Position numbers and translations under genes: made by a program
Part shown: positions 41,094-52,074 of the stretch, one piece after another
Layout of the letters: each line of letters opens with the position of its first letter
Numbering within the stretch: position 1 is the first letter of the stretch
Notes under the pieces: model-generated
Told to the model about the DNA's origin: nothing
Seen by the model: only the letters and a program-made list of their open reading frames with translations
Databases searched by the model: none
Source: Tetmemena sp. SeJ-2015
Lineage: Eukaryota > Ciliophora > Spirotrichea > Sporadotrichida > Oxytrichidae
DNA: 64,000 nucleotides
Assembly: GCA_027382625.1 (NCBI GenBank)
Contig: JAJKFJ010021054.1
Span: 44,502-108,501, forward strand
Direction: 5' to 3'

Positions 41094-43870
41094 ATGAAAC
41101 TTTCTGAATTAATCGAAGCAAGCATCGAGTGCCTCAAGACTTTCAACCCAGTCTATAAAACGATCGACACTCACGCAGACGAATTCTTGAAAGATGTAAG
41201 TTTGCAGAGATTAATCATCAATCCTCAATTGTTCTAAGCTATCCAGATTATACTCACGCCATGCTTTAAGATGCAATTTAAGTAACTGTAATAGCTTTCA
41301 GTTGCTTGATTTGCAAAGGTTTCTTCTTCTTCAGTGATTATTATAACAACATTTATAGTATAAAGATCCCTATGAGAAGGTGTTTGTAAAGCAAGTTTTC
41401 TACGGCTGTATCCGCTACTAAGAGTTTTTAAAGGTGAGTCTCTCCTCCTAGCATTCCTTCATACCGTGCATCCCTTATTTTCACATTTACCTTAACTTTT
41501 GTAGGTGTTCATAAACATCTTCTTCAAGCGAAACAGCGCCTCAACAAACAGAAACGACTCCAATCTCTACATAGTCTTCGGCTACCTCACCTTCTTCAGA
41601 CTAGAGGAGCTCGCAATCGAAGACTACCGCAAGCTCTGTCTCTCTCAGGATGCAGTTAAGATGAACGTTTTCCTGCAGTTTGCATTCAACGCAGATAGCT
41701 TGCGTGAGCATGTGAGAGAGGAGTGGATGAATCTCTATGACTTCTCGTACATCGATGACAAGATAATTGGAGGTATTGAGAAGAACCTGCCCAATGTGTC
41801 TGACATCCTCAGAAAGATAGAGAAAAGAGCCACTGGCAAAGTCACATCTGCTCTCTCCCAAACTGATACCAATGATCAGTCTCGCATGAATGAAACACTC
41901 CCTTAGTTTCTTATTGCTGATGTTTTAAACAGGTGGCTTAAGCAGGATATCTGGCCCTGATGATGATCCAGCTCCCAAAAAGGCAACTGTCTTTCAACCT
42001 TTCAACATCACTAAACCCAAGCCCAAGGTTATTCCTCAACCTGAAGCTCTGCCTAGAGAAATAAAGTCCAACCCCATCCCTAAGAACCTTTTCAAGAAGT
42101 CACTTGCAGACATTGAAAGAGAAAAGGAAGAGAGGAGGAAGAACAAGATAGACGCTGTCAAGCAGTAGTATGAGGGGCCTAATGTGAAGAAGACTCGCTT
42201 CGATTTGCAAACTGAGAAACGACCTAATAAGTTTGACAAGATAAAGCAGCAAGTGCTTCAAGACTACGATGGCCAGCTAAAGTTCAATATGAGGCATGCC
42301 CGTGAAATGCCCGACTTTGATGCGAAAGAAGCCCCAGTCAAGCTCACGTCGGCTGCAGTTCTGAGAGAAGGCTACGCTCTAAAGAAGAGAGAAGAGGAGC
42401 AGCTGAAGGTCATGAAGGACTTTGAAATGAATCTGAGGGACGAGAAGGAGTTCGAGAGATGGAAACGCGAGATGGCGGAGAAGGAGGAGATAGAGCGACT
42501 GGAACACTTCCAAAAAAAGAAGATAGAGATGGAGCTGGCTAGAGAAGAAGCAGTAGAGGCTCAGAGGAGGAAGGAGAAAGAGAATCAGCTGCTGGTTGCT
42601 AGAATGAAAGAAGAGAAGTAGATACAGTTCATTCATAAGGATGAGGAAGTTAGGGAGGACTAGGATAGGAAAAAGCAAGTGGTGTTGCAAGTCTAGTCTT
42701 AAAAGGACAATGCAAGAATAGTTGCATTATGATTTTTATGATGATGCAGCCCAAGAGATGGAAAGAGTGAAGGAGGAAAACAGGAAGATCAGAGATGAAG
42801 TCAACAGAGAACTCACTGAAGCCTTGCAACGTCGCAAAGAAGAGGAAGCAATAGAGCAGAGGAAGAAGGAGGAGCTTATCAGATAAATTAGAGAGTTGGA
42901 ACGCATCCCAATTGTGAGAACTAAAGGCTTTGACCCAACTGAGACTAGTGGAGTTGGACTACTTGAGGAGATGTCCATCGCAGAACTTAGAGAAAGACTT
43001 GAATTCAACAGAATGAGAGAAGAACAAGAAACTAACTAAAGAAGGGAGGAGAATTTAAGAGCCAAGGAGGAGGCAGCCAAGAAACTTATGGATGAGGCTA
43101 ATAAGATCTATGGAGCCAGAGAGGAGAGGAAGAATAAGAACGAGGAGAAGAATGCTGAGAAGATGCGCAAGTAGTAGGAGTTAGAAGCTAAGATGAAGGC
43201 AGCAAGGGAGAAGGGACTTGTAGAAGTGTACGACAAGATCTCTGAGAAGAAGAGACTTAAGAAAATCGAGGAGGACAGACTGGCTAAGGAGCTTAAGGAA
43301 ATCCGTCTACAGAGGCAATATCTCAACGCCAACCGAGCTATGGTGGAGGAGAAGGCTTGGAAGGAGCTTGAAGCCGGAGCAGAGAGGCAGATTAGAAACG
43401 ACCAGAACCAAAAGCTGATCGACCAGTGCAAAGTGAACCAGATCAATGTAAAGGACCATACCATTCGAGCCATGAACGCAAAAGACTCTGTGCTTTAAAA
43501 ACTGGAGGTGGACAGACAGTTTGAAGAGAAGTTGAAGACCAAGCGAAAGGAGAACGAGGTCATCCACAAGGGCGTGCTCGAGTACAAGGCTGAGATGCAT
43601 TAGAAGTAGATGCAACAGGAAAGGGAACTAAAGCATGCCACCATGAAGAAGAACCCCTACAACGCAAAGATAAACAATCAAAGCCTTGCTAACGCCACCA
43701 AAGTTAGGCAGCAGAGGGAAAGACAAGGAACAGGAGGAGGCATGAGCTAAGAGGGATACAACGGAGCAGTTGCCTTTGGATATGACGACATGGACGGTGG
43801 TATGGACATGCTGGATGACATGGGCAGAGCTGGAGCTGATATAGAATCTAAGTTGCTTGAGGAGCACTGA
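41094..43870 (+). CDS. CFAP99: CFAP99, cilia and flagella associated protein
   Basis: ATG 41094 (MKLSELIEASIECLKTF), TGA 43868. Exons at 41,094-41,195, 41,355-41,430 (QVFYGCIRYQEFLK) and from 41,505 encode the conserved globular region (VFGYLTFFRLEELAIEDYRK, MNVFLQFAFNADSLREHVRE, EWMNLYDFSYIDDKIIGG), which matches CFAP99. The rest is a very long Glu/Lys/Arg-rich coiled coil (42,060-43,700) with a Gly/Asp-rich tail. GT-AG introns begin GTAAGTTTGC (about 41,196) and GTGAGTCTC (about 41,431). A frame change near 41,930 and a TGA with shift near 42,730 remain unexplained. CFAP99 is an axonemal (central-apparatus associated) protein, fitting a ciliate. Confidence 0.85.
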
Positions 43871-43985
43871 AGGTTAAAGCACACTCCTAGTTGAGACAGC
43901 TCCTAAAGCTTCTGATATAAATCCTTTTAGATTTTTATTGTAAGATATAATCTACCATTCTAAATAATCTATAGCTGCTTGTTAT
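43871..43985. other. Short intergenic spacer
   Basis: Too short for a gene. It holds the CFAP99 3' flank and the 5' flank of the reductase. Confidence 0.4.
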
Positions 43986-45666
43986 GCAGTAAATCTTTTC
44001 ATTATAAACTAGAGCTCAAAGACAGGAGGAGCAAGTTAAAGTGTAAGCAGTTATGATCTGGTAGTGATTGGCGGAGGCGCTGGAGGCCTTGTGACAGCAG
44101 CCATCGCGAAATCCTTGGGAGCCAAAGTGGCTCTCATAGAGAAGCAGTTCTTAGGAGGCGACTGCCTTGTATCTGGTTGTGTACCTTCCAAAGCTTTCAT
44201 AGCTGCTGCAAAATAAGCCCAAGCAGTTCGCAATTCTCACGAGTTCGGAATCTGCCTTCCCCAAGACTTCGAGGTAAAAGTAGACTTTGGAAAAGTGATG
44301 GAGAGATTAAGAGCTATAAGGGCTGAGATTTCTGAGAATGACTCTGCTGAGAGGTTTGGACATTTCCTTGGAGTAGACACTTACTTACGCCATGCCAGCT
44401 TCGACTCACAAAGCTCAGTCGTTCTAAGGGAAGGAAGTGAAGAGACAAGGATTACGTTTAATAAGTGTGTGATTGCAACTGGGTCTAAGCCTCGTATCGA
44501 TTAGCTTTTGCTTGACAAGAAGATTCCTTACTATACCTCAGAAAGCATCTTCAATCTCACCAAACAGCCTAACTTAAAAATTAAAATCATTTCATAGCCT
44601 AAGTCTCTCTTGATCATAGGGGCAGGGCCTATTGGATGTGAGTTAGGTCAGGCTTTTTAAAGATTGGGAACAAAAGTTCACATCCTAGATAAAGGTCATT
44701 CGATTTTGTCTAAAGAAGATGCAGATGTAACTATTCTAATACAGCGCCAACTAGAAAAAGAAGGAATCTATTTCCATTTAGGTCAGATTATTAGAGATGC
44801 TTCTGTAGCCCCAGGTGACTTTCCATAAATTCAAGTTAAGCTTGCTAATGAAGAATCGAATTCAGCTACTGAATTATTAGAAGTAGAAGCTATTTTGTTC
44901 GCAGGAGGTAGGAAGCCTAATATCTCTTAGATGGGGCTTACTTCAGCGCAGGTTTAAGCTGACTATGAACGAGGAATTATAGTGGATGAGTATTTGAGAA
45001 CCTCAAACGAAAATATCTATGCTGTGGGTGACTGTGTAATCGGAGAGCATTTCACCCACAACTCAGATATTCATGCAAGAATGGTTGTCAGAAATGCCCT
45101 TTTTGGAAAGAAAAATTCCAAGAACGAGATCATCCTTCCAAGAGTTACCTACACTGATAAAATGAACTATTAGTTCTTATATATCTTTCGTAATTGATCC
45201 TGAACTCGCGCATGTAGGGAAGACTCAAACGGAACTGAAGGAGCTTGGAATCCCACATGACACTTATTACAAGTTCTTTGATAAACTGGATAGAGCACTT
45301 TGTGAGGGAAAGCAGCATCAAGGAATAATGAAAATTCACACTCAGAAGGACAGTGAAAAGATATTAGGTGCGACTTTGATGGGAGGACCTGCTGGAGACA
45401 TGATTTGTCATGTTACTACTGCCATGTACAACGGCTATGGGCTCTAGAAACTAGGTGCTTGTGTATACCCATATCCCACGTGGGCAGAGTCATTCAGGCA
45501 TTTGGCTGACTAGTACAATAGAAAACATATGGGGCCAGCAGAGTCTGGAATAGTTCCAGGACTATTGGAGATAAAAAATAATGGAGGTCGATATTTGCAT
45601 AATAGAATAAAAGAATAAATTTTAATACATCCGTTCATAATGTACCCCATTAATGTTTTGAAATGA
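43986..45666 (+). CDS. FAD-dependent pyridine nucleotide-disulfide oxidoreductase, mercuric-reductase-like
   Basis: The core begins [19 protein letters not shown] (FAD GxGxxG). It has the redox-active disulfide [15 protein letters not shown], an NAD(P) site [17 protein letters not shown], the FAD motif NIYAVGDCV, and a dimerisation domain ([10 protein letters not shown] ... [11 protein letters not shown] ... [20 protein letters not shown]). Length and order are those of dihydrolipoamide dehydrogenase/mercuric reductase relatives. The C-terminal YPYPTWAE replaces the catalytic HPTxxE of lipoamide dehydrogenase, so the substrate differs. The frame is open to TGA 45664. The N-terminal exon is unresolved: no in-frame ATG precedes the core, and an intron-like GTAAAT...CTAG lies at about 44,008-44,031. 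One IES at 45155. Confidence 0.92.
45155..45194 (+). other. IES in reductase gene, pointer TGAT
   Basis: 40 bp between TGAT at 45155 and 45195. Removal gives the conserved [14 protein letters not shown]. Confidence 0.92.
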
Positions 45667-45813
45667 GAACTTGAATTATTTTGATTTTAGAATCAACTTA
45701 AGATCAAAATTATATAAGACTCATCAATTATTTTCTGGGATTGAATCTCTTTAAAAAGAGTAAAGTAAGATATAAATCAAGCCCTCTCTTGTAAAACAAA
45801 GATTTATAACATA

Positions 45814-46750
45814 ATGTTGAAACTAATCCATCACAGAGCAAGGTATTCAAAAAATACCTTACCATCAAGCTTGAACTTGCAGCAGTTTACCAAGTCACAC
45901 TTCTCCTCAAAGTAAATTAGAATGATTCTAACCTTATAGTAACACGACAAATACTGATTGTCAAATTATTTTTTAATGATAAGGAGTCCTTGATAAAGAC
46001 AGCAGAGAGAGCTCAAGGCGGTGTAGATATAAAGTCAAGAGCATTTAGAGGACAGATCTACGCAAACAGTTTTATCGGGAGAGATCTTGTAAAGTGGCTG
46101 TATGTTAATGGAGTAAGTCCCTCACTCGCACTAATTACAAACTCTAAAGCACACGATCTATATTCCTGTTTATCTTCATCTCTATCTTTAACTTAATACC
46201 CTATAGCATGCAAGCAATCTTGAGGAGGCAGAGTTACTTGGCAAAAGCTTTTTATAAAGCCAAGTAATTCAGAGCTTAACAAGTGAGGATGATCACTTCA
46301 GCATGAATGGCCATTTCTACAGATTCAACCTGAATGCTTAAAGAGATGAGCAGTCACTTTAAAATTAGAATGTAAGAGGAGGAATAGTTCATTTCACTTT
46401 AGATTCCTTCCTGGCACTCAGTGTTGCAAAATTTCCAAGGAGATTAGATAAGTGAGGAGAATTTTTAAGCGTCTGGGTTGAAGAGCAGGACTAACTTGGA
46501 AGCAGTTCACACTCCGCTTTTGATCGACTAGCATAATTGTGACCTCTACGATAAGGCCAGGCCCATCATGTGGCAGGACTAAAAGCAACAGGTATTTTTA
46601 ACTTCACATCTCTCATTCATTATAAACTAGATCTATATTATATTACTAATCAACAAGATTCTATAATTTATACAGTCAATGAAAAATCTTTTTCTTTCGC
46701 TTATTCTCATTATTAAAGATAGTGATTGAAAATTTGTAATAAGTTGAAAG
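45814..46750 (+). CDS. DEP-domain protein segment
   Basis: ATG 45814 (MLKLIHHRARYSKNT). After an IES or intron comes DKESLIKTAERAQGG, then the DEP core (RGQIYANSFIGRDLVKWLYV), an interruption, and NLEEAELLGKSF and GHFYRFNLNAQRDEQ. A linker runs to about 46,590 (PIMWQDQKQQ). DEP domains bind membranes or GPCR/RGS partners. It may be the N-terminal half of one gene with the AAAP transporter that follows: no TGA that clearly ends it is seen before 46,730, and the strand is the same. Alternatively, two genes. Confidence 0.72.
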
Positions 46751-46803
46751 TGATGTAAATCTTAGCTTAAAATAAATTGACTTCTGTAAAACATATAATA
46801 ATC

Positions 46804-49172
46804 ATGAAAAACAGACTCAGCAATCTGTTTAGAGGCTCCCCAGAAATCAATGACTCTATCAAAACTTACTCCCCTACACTTCTGCAGGAGGACCTTTCAC
46901 CAACCATCAGCCAGAAAACATAGTCATAAAACTTCAATCATTTAGTTATAATAGAAATTAGGAGGATTATAAATCATCAGGGTAGTGGTGACCTGAATTG
47001 CTGAACTACACAGCCGATTACTTCTCAGCAAGATGAAATTGAATAAAAATATTTTCAACAAAATAAAAAGACAGATCAATAAATTAACATTGATCCTAAT
47101 TTTATAAGAATCCTTGGATTCCAGCTTTGTTTAGTCCCCATCTCATGAGATTTTAAACTACAATCATAGTAAGAGATTAGAGCATGTGTAATTGAATTTA
47201 GGGTTTATAATTAGGAAGACCACAATCACTCCCTTTTTCGCTGTACTTATATTGCTGAGTGCAGATTTAGACATTGGATACATGCCCATGTCTTCTATCT
47301 ACCAGGATTAGCCCGTGTGGAGTAAACACTCTCAATTTTAATATTTTTCTTATAGCTATAATCATGCTCTTCGTTGATGCAATCATAGGCATAATATAGT
47401 AAAATATTTTGGAAAATATATATGCTAAGAAATTTTATACTTATTTAGTGATATCCTGCTTACTTATCTTTAAATTTTAACTAGCTTACTGTACTTGAAG
47501 ATTTGCGAAATGTCTAAGTTAGGGTAATAAATTTTGCCCTTATCAATGCTTTATGGTTTAGTTCCTTGCAAGAGTTCTCCTTCTATTTTGGAGGTGGGAG
47601 GACTGGTATCGTCTACAGTTCTATGGTGTTGGTGGTGTATTACTCTCTATAAATAGTTTATCATAGAATAAATTTTAAGTATCAACAATTTTCTTATTTA
47701 CTCTTGTATTACGATTACTTATTTTGGTAAGTTTGGTTACAAAACTGTTGAGAAATGCCTTTTTGATTAGTTGTTGATGACGTAATGAACTCACCACTAT
47801 TTTTTAGATGTGCTTAGCAACTGCATCTCCTTCTTCTTAGGGAGAATGACAGAGCGACTTCAAAATCTGCAAGGCGACTATCTCTCCATGTTCATCAGCA
47901 TCGTGCTTATGATTCCTGCTTGCCTGGTCAAACGCTTCAGCATTATAAAGGTAAATTACAAATTGCAAAGTCATTCAATCAAAGATAGTAGGCACTATGC
48001 TCTGCATCCTCAACCTCATAGTAAATTTGTTTTCAAATGTTAGGATTCATTTAAGTTGCTCTTCAAATTTTACTAGCAAGCATCATCGCAGGTGGTATCA
48101 TCTCATCTGCAGATCACAACCACTCTATTCCTAAATCAAACTATAATTTAATCAAATTGACCTTCTATACGAAAAACTTTTTCCGACTTTCTTATTTGCA
48201 AATTTTAAGTAGGAAGTCTATTTTGTAATAGAACGGGTGAAGATGAAAACGGTTAAGGTCCCTTCTCTCCAAAAGCGTTTTGGAGACACATTCCAGGCTT
48301 TTCCTACGCCTTCTACCTCTAATACTACTTTTTGGTGGTCTATCAGTACCTACCAACTAAGAAAAAAGAGAGCAATGGAAAGAAGATAATCTACTACACT
48401 CACGGCATCATCATAGTCTACATGCTTTTATTCGCTGTCTTCTCAGGAATGGCAAACATAATTATCGACAGCACACAAGATCTACTCAGTGGCTAGGTCA
48501 AAAATCTAGGAATAAGAAATCATTATATCCTTATTAAAATCTAGACCAGGTAACATCATCGATAGTGCTATTGATAATGGCTAGTCTGCAAATACCATTC
48601 AACTTCTTTCTGGGCAAAGAATCTCTCCTCACACTCTACGATGAGCTGCGGAATAAAAGTCTCAGTCGGAAAATCAAGGACTTGAAATACAGTATGAACA
48701 AGTAGTCAATCCCTATTCATCAGTTGGAACAAGTTAGGAAGCAGATTTATCAGATAGTTCGAATGCCCTACCTCAAGATGAGTAACTGCGAGTTCTTCAC
48801 AATCACCATTCTCTACTTCATATTCGCGATAACTTTAACTGCCCTCTTTGGTTCTCGCTATAACGATAGGGAACAAGGATAGTATCTAGCTAGCGTTGTG
48901 GAAGTGTCTAGCAGTACTGTACAACCAATAATTATGCTCGTGTGCCCTGGCTTTTTTTACTACAAAGCCTGCCAGTACGAAGGCAAAGAGTAAGTAACAG
49001 GAGATTAATTCAACATCGATTTATCTCTCTTCATCTTTCTCAATTAGCGTTTATGGAACTCATTATTTTTTATAGAGGCTACGGAAAATATTTCGCCTTG
49101 GCATTTGGAATAGCAGGTTTGCTGGCTTCACTTCTCTATTCCACTATTTCCTTATTTTGGACTCTATAATGA
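46804..49172 (+). CDS. AAAP-type (SLC38-like) amino acid transporter segment
   Basis: ATG 46804 (MKNRLSNLFRGSPEI) is a possible start; TGA 49170. Multiple hydrophobic helices are seen: TITPFFAVLILLSADL, ISFFLG... FISIVLMIPACLV, FSYAFYLQYYFLVVYQYL, IIIVYMLLFAVFSGMANII, FFTITILYFIFAITLTALF, SSTVQPIIMLVCPGFFYY, ALAFGIAGLLASLLY. The order, the MIPACLVKRFS and IPFNFFLGKESLL motifs and the final helices resemble amino acid/auxin permeases. A GT-AG intron lies at about 48,992-49,047. Several middle breaks (47,150-47,800, 48,040, 48,190-48,240) are unresolved. Substrate unknown. Possibly fused to the DEP segment upstream. Confidence 0.68.
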
Positions 49173-49438
49173 GGAAGGAAATTTTTATATCATAAAATCC
49201 ACTCTATTAAAATTTGGCGCCTCTATTAATTTCTTCATAGTCTTCACGACATAAGTGTTTAGGCAATATAATATTTTTTCTCTCTTAGCAAACTACAATA
49301 GAAATTGTCCCCACAGATAAGATAACTCAATTTAATTGAATTTAAAAACATTTGCAAGTACATAGTTTGAATTAATTCCCAAATTGATTTGATTAAAATA
49401 ATTATATTGATCATTCGTGCTTGCGTTTATTTTCTTCA
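49173..49438. other. Intergenic AT-rich spacer
   Basis: No supported gene. Confidence 0.5.
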
Positions 49439-51982
49439 ATGGCAGAATAAATTAGGGTTCTTTTCCTCGGAGATGGTAAACAAAGATACACTACTTCATT
49501 CGCCAATCTAAACAATTATTTTTATAGAGAGCGTAGGGAAGACCTCCATAATCATAACACTAGTTTCAGAGACTTTCCCCCGTGTAGTGAATAAGACATA
49601 CCACCCAGTCATCATATCCCCAGATCTATACATGCTCCCCATCAATACCTCCACAGTGCTTCTTGACTCCTCGTGTACATATCCACAATTATTTCCTCAT
49701 TCATTTTTAGCAAGCAAGGATGATGAGTAGGCCACAGATAGTGAAATAGAGAAAGCGAATGTTATCATCCTAGTGTATGATGTCAACAATATAGATGGAA
49801 TTAAGAGACTCAGGAGCTATTGGCTCAAAAAGATCATCCAAATCAATGACAAAGTAAGTCAATTATCTTAAAGGGAAGATTTTTGTAAGACAGAATAATA
49901 ATTCTTGTATAGATTCCCATAATCCTTGTGGGTAATAAAGTTGACTTGCGATCTTCACATGCTGAGAATGATCTTGACTCTACTCTCACACCCTTCTTTA
50001 TGGAGTTCAAGCAAGTAGAGATGGGAATTGAGTGCTCTGCCAAAGGCTACATGAATCTCATAGATGTCGTATATTGCGCTCAAAGAGCATAAGTGATACA
50101 TTTAATTTTAATTTATATTTTGGAGCAGTGTTGTTCCCTATTTCGCCCTTGTTCGATTCTATCACTAAGACTCTCAAGCCTGACTATGAGAGAGCTCTCT
50201 TAAGAATCTTCCGCATTTGTGCCAGCGATTAAAATGGCTACCTCACTGATCATGAACTCTAAAGCTTTCAAAATCAAGTCTTCAAAGATTAAGAAGATTT
50301 TACCAAATATGATAGTGCTTGAGTAGTATTTTTTAATTCAAAGCAGAACTATAGAAGAAGCACATCACTGCTTTAAAAGAAGTGCTTGTAAATGAGTGCC
50401 GTGACTATGAAGAAACTTCAGCAAAGAAAGGCTTAAACTTCGAGGCTTTCAAGGCTCTGCAAAAGATCCTCATCCAAAAAATGAAGCAGTAAACTTGCTG
50501 GACTATCCTCAGGCACTTTGGCTATGATGACAAACTCAATATCAAGCAAGAGCCTAATAAATTAAATAGTCTAAGATATTAATTTAAATTCATAAGAACT
50601 GTTTGACGATGCAGCATTGAGAGATGAAGACTTAGAGCTCTTGAAAAATATCGAGCTACAAAGAGGAGCCATTCAATTCTTGGATAGGCAATTCGAATAG
50701 TATCAGACACCTGCAAAGAGGCTTGATGAAGCAGCTTTAGAGAAAATATTCGCAACTTCTAGGGAAGGTATCCCTTGGAAGACCAAGTTTGAGACTGTTT
50801 ACGAGAACGGAGTTGGAATAACTAGAGATAGCTGGATTGCTCTTTGGCAGAAGTTCTTTAGCTTGAATCCTAGAGAGGCCTTCAAGAATTTGGTTTACAT
50901 CGGCTTCCAGTAGAGGATTAAGGATGCGATGCAAGTGTATCAATTCAAGGAGAGTGACGTGTTAAAGGTGAGCTCGAGGAAGGTGTTTAACTGCTACATC
51001 GTTGGCACTCAGTACTGTGTAAGTTTAACTTGCGTGCTCTAACTTTTACTATAGCCGAATATCCTCGACCAGTCTTTGAACATTCAGTCAGAGCACTAAC
51101 TCAATTAACTTGGAGAGAGATCCATAGTCAAAGTCATTCAAGATTCCCAAAATTCTAACAAAAACCTAATTGTAAACGCCACCACTCTCTTTCCTTTTTA
51201 ACCTTAAACTCATAGATTACTACATTTTAAGGCTTAAAATTTTTCTACATTTAAATGAGGTGATATATTTTAAGAGAGTGAAATCTAGAATTTGCAGAGT
51301 GACATAGGGAAGATGAATAAGTGCGATGTGTTAATCATTCTTTACGAAAACGACCTCGATGGAAGACAGTTCGCAGAAGAAGTTTCACAATAGTTTAGAC
51401 TAAATATACCCAAAATATTACTAAAATTGTATTAAAAATTAAAAACTAGATTACTGTTTATTCAACATAAGTAAAGATTATTTTAAAATTTATAATTTAT
51501 AATGTCTAATACTAGTTCAGGTAAGATTTGGAAAAAAAGAAATATTCTTGTAGATAAGAAGTGAGCAAGCCTTGAGGTAGAATAACATGCAGGAGAGCAT
51601 CTAGGCTTTAGCTTCAAAGCTAAATATCCTCGTCAGCAAGGAGATAGTCATATCAAATGATCAAGCAGCCTCAATTGAAAACTACAGGAAAATAAGGGAG
51701 TTGGAAGATATCGCTCTCAGTTTGGCCATAGAGCCCAGCAAGGGCATCTCACCTGCTAACCTTGAATAAATCAAACTCCAAAAAGATAGCACAGACTTCT
51801 GGTCTACTAGCTTATATATTAAATATTTATAGTGAATAGAATTATTGAATTTATTTGGCTTTGGAAGTCCCTTAGGGATGAGCGTTGTGATTGCAGTGAT
51901 AGGGGCAGGAGTTTTTTTATTCTTTTAAGGCTATAAAAGTGGACTTTTCTCGGCTGCTAAGCATGGCGTGAGTGGTAAATGA
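49439..51982 (+). CDS. MIRO: Miro, mitochondrial Rho GTPase
   Basis: ATG 49439 (MAEQIRVLFLGD, intron, ESVGKTSIIITLVSETFP). The first GTPase domain has GDESVGKTS, LVGNKVD and ECSAK. EF-hand/ELM regions follow (RIFRICASDQNGYLTDHELQ; RHFGYDD). A second GTPase-like domain starts KVFNCYIVGTQYCPN with a degenerate P-loop. It ends in a membrane anchor (MSVVIAVIGAGVFLFF) and a short basic tail, TGA 51980. This is the Miro architecture: a tail-anchored outer-mitochondrial-membrane GTPase for mitochondrial positioning. GT-AG introns lie at about 49,455, 49,673, 49,854 and 51,019; an IES at 50085. The part 51,170-51,540 has unresolved breaks. Confidence 0.94.
50085..50122 (+). other. IES in Miro, pointer GAGCA
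   Basis: 38 bp between GAGCA at 50085 and 50123. Removal joins VVYCAQRA to VLFPISPLFD. Confidence 0.88.
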
Positions 51983-52074
51983 TAAATATATAAACAATAA
52001 CATATGTAGAAATACTAAAATATTGAGTTCACTAAGCTTCTAGGATTTAGAAAGGGATAAATTTAAGATCATCA

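Noticed and set aside
42379..43615. Leu/Phe-rich minus-strand frames opposite CFAP99
   Set aside because: Antisense shadows of the Glu/Lys coiled coil.
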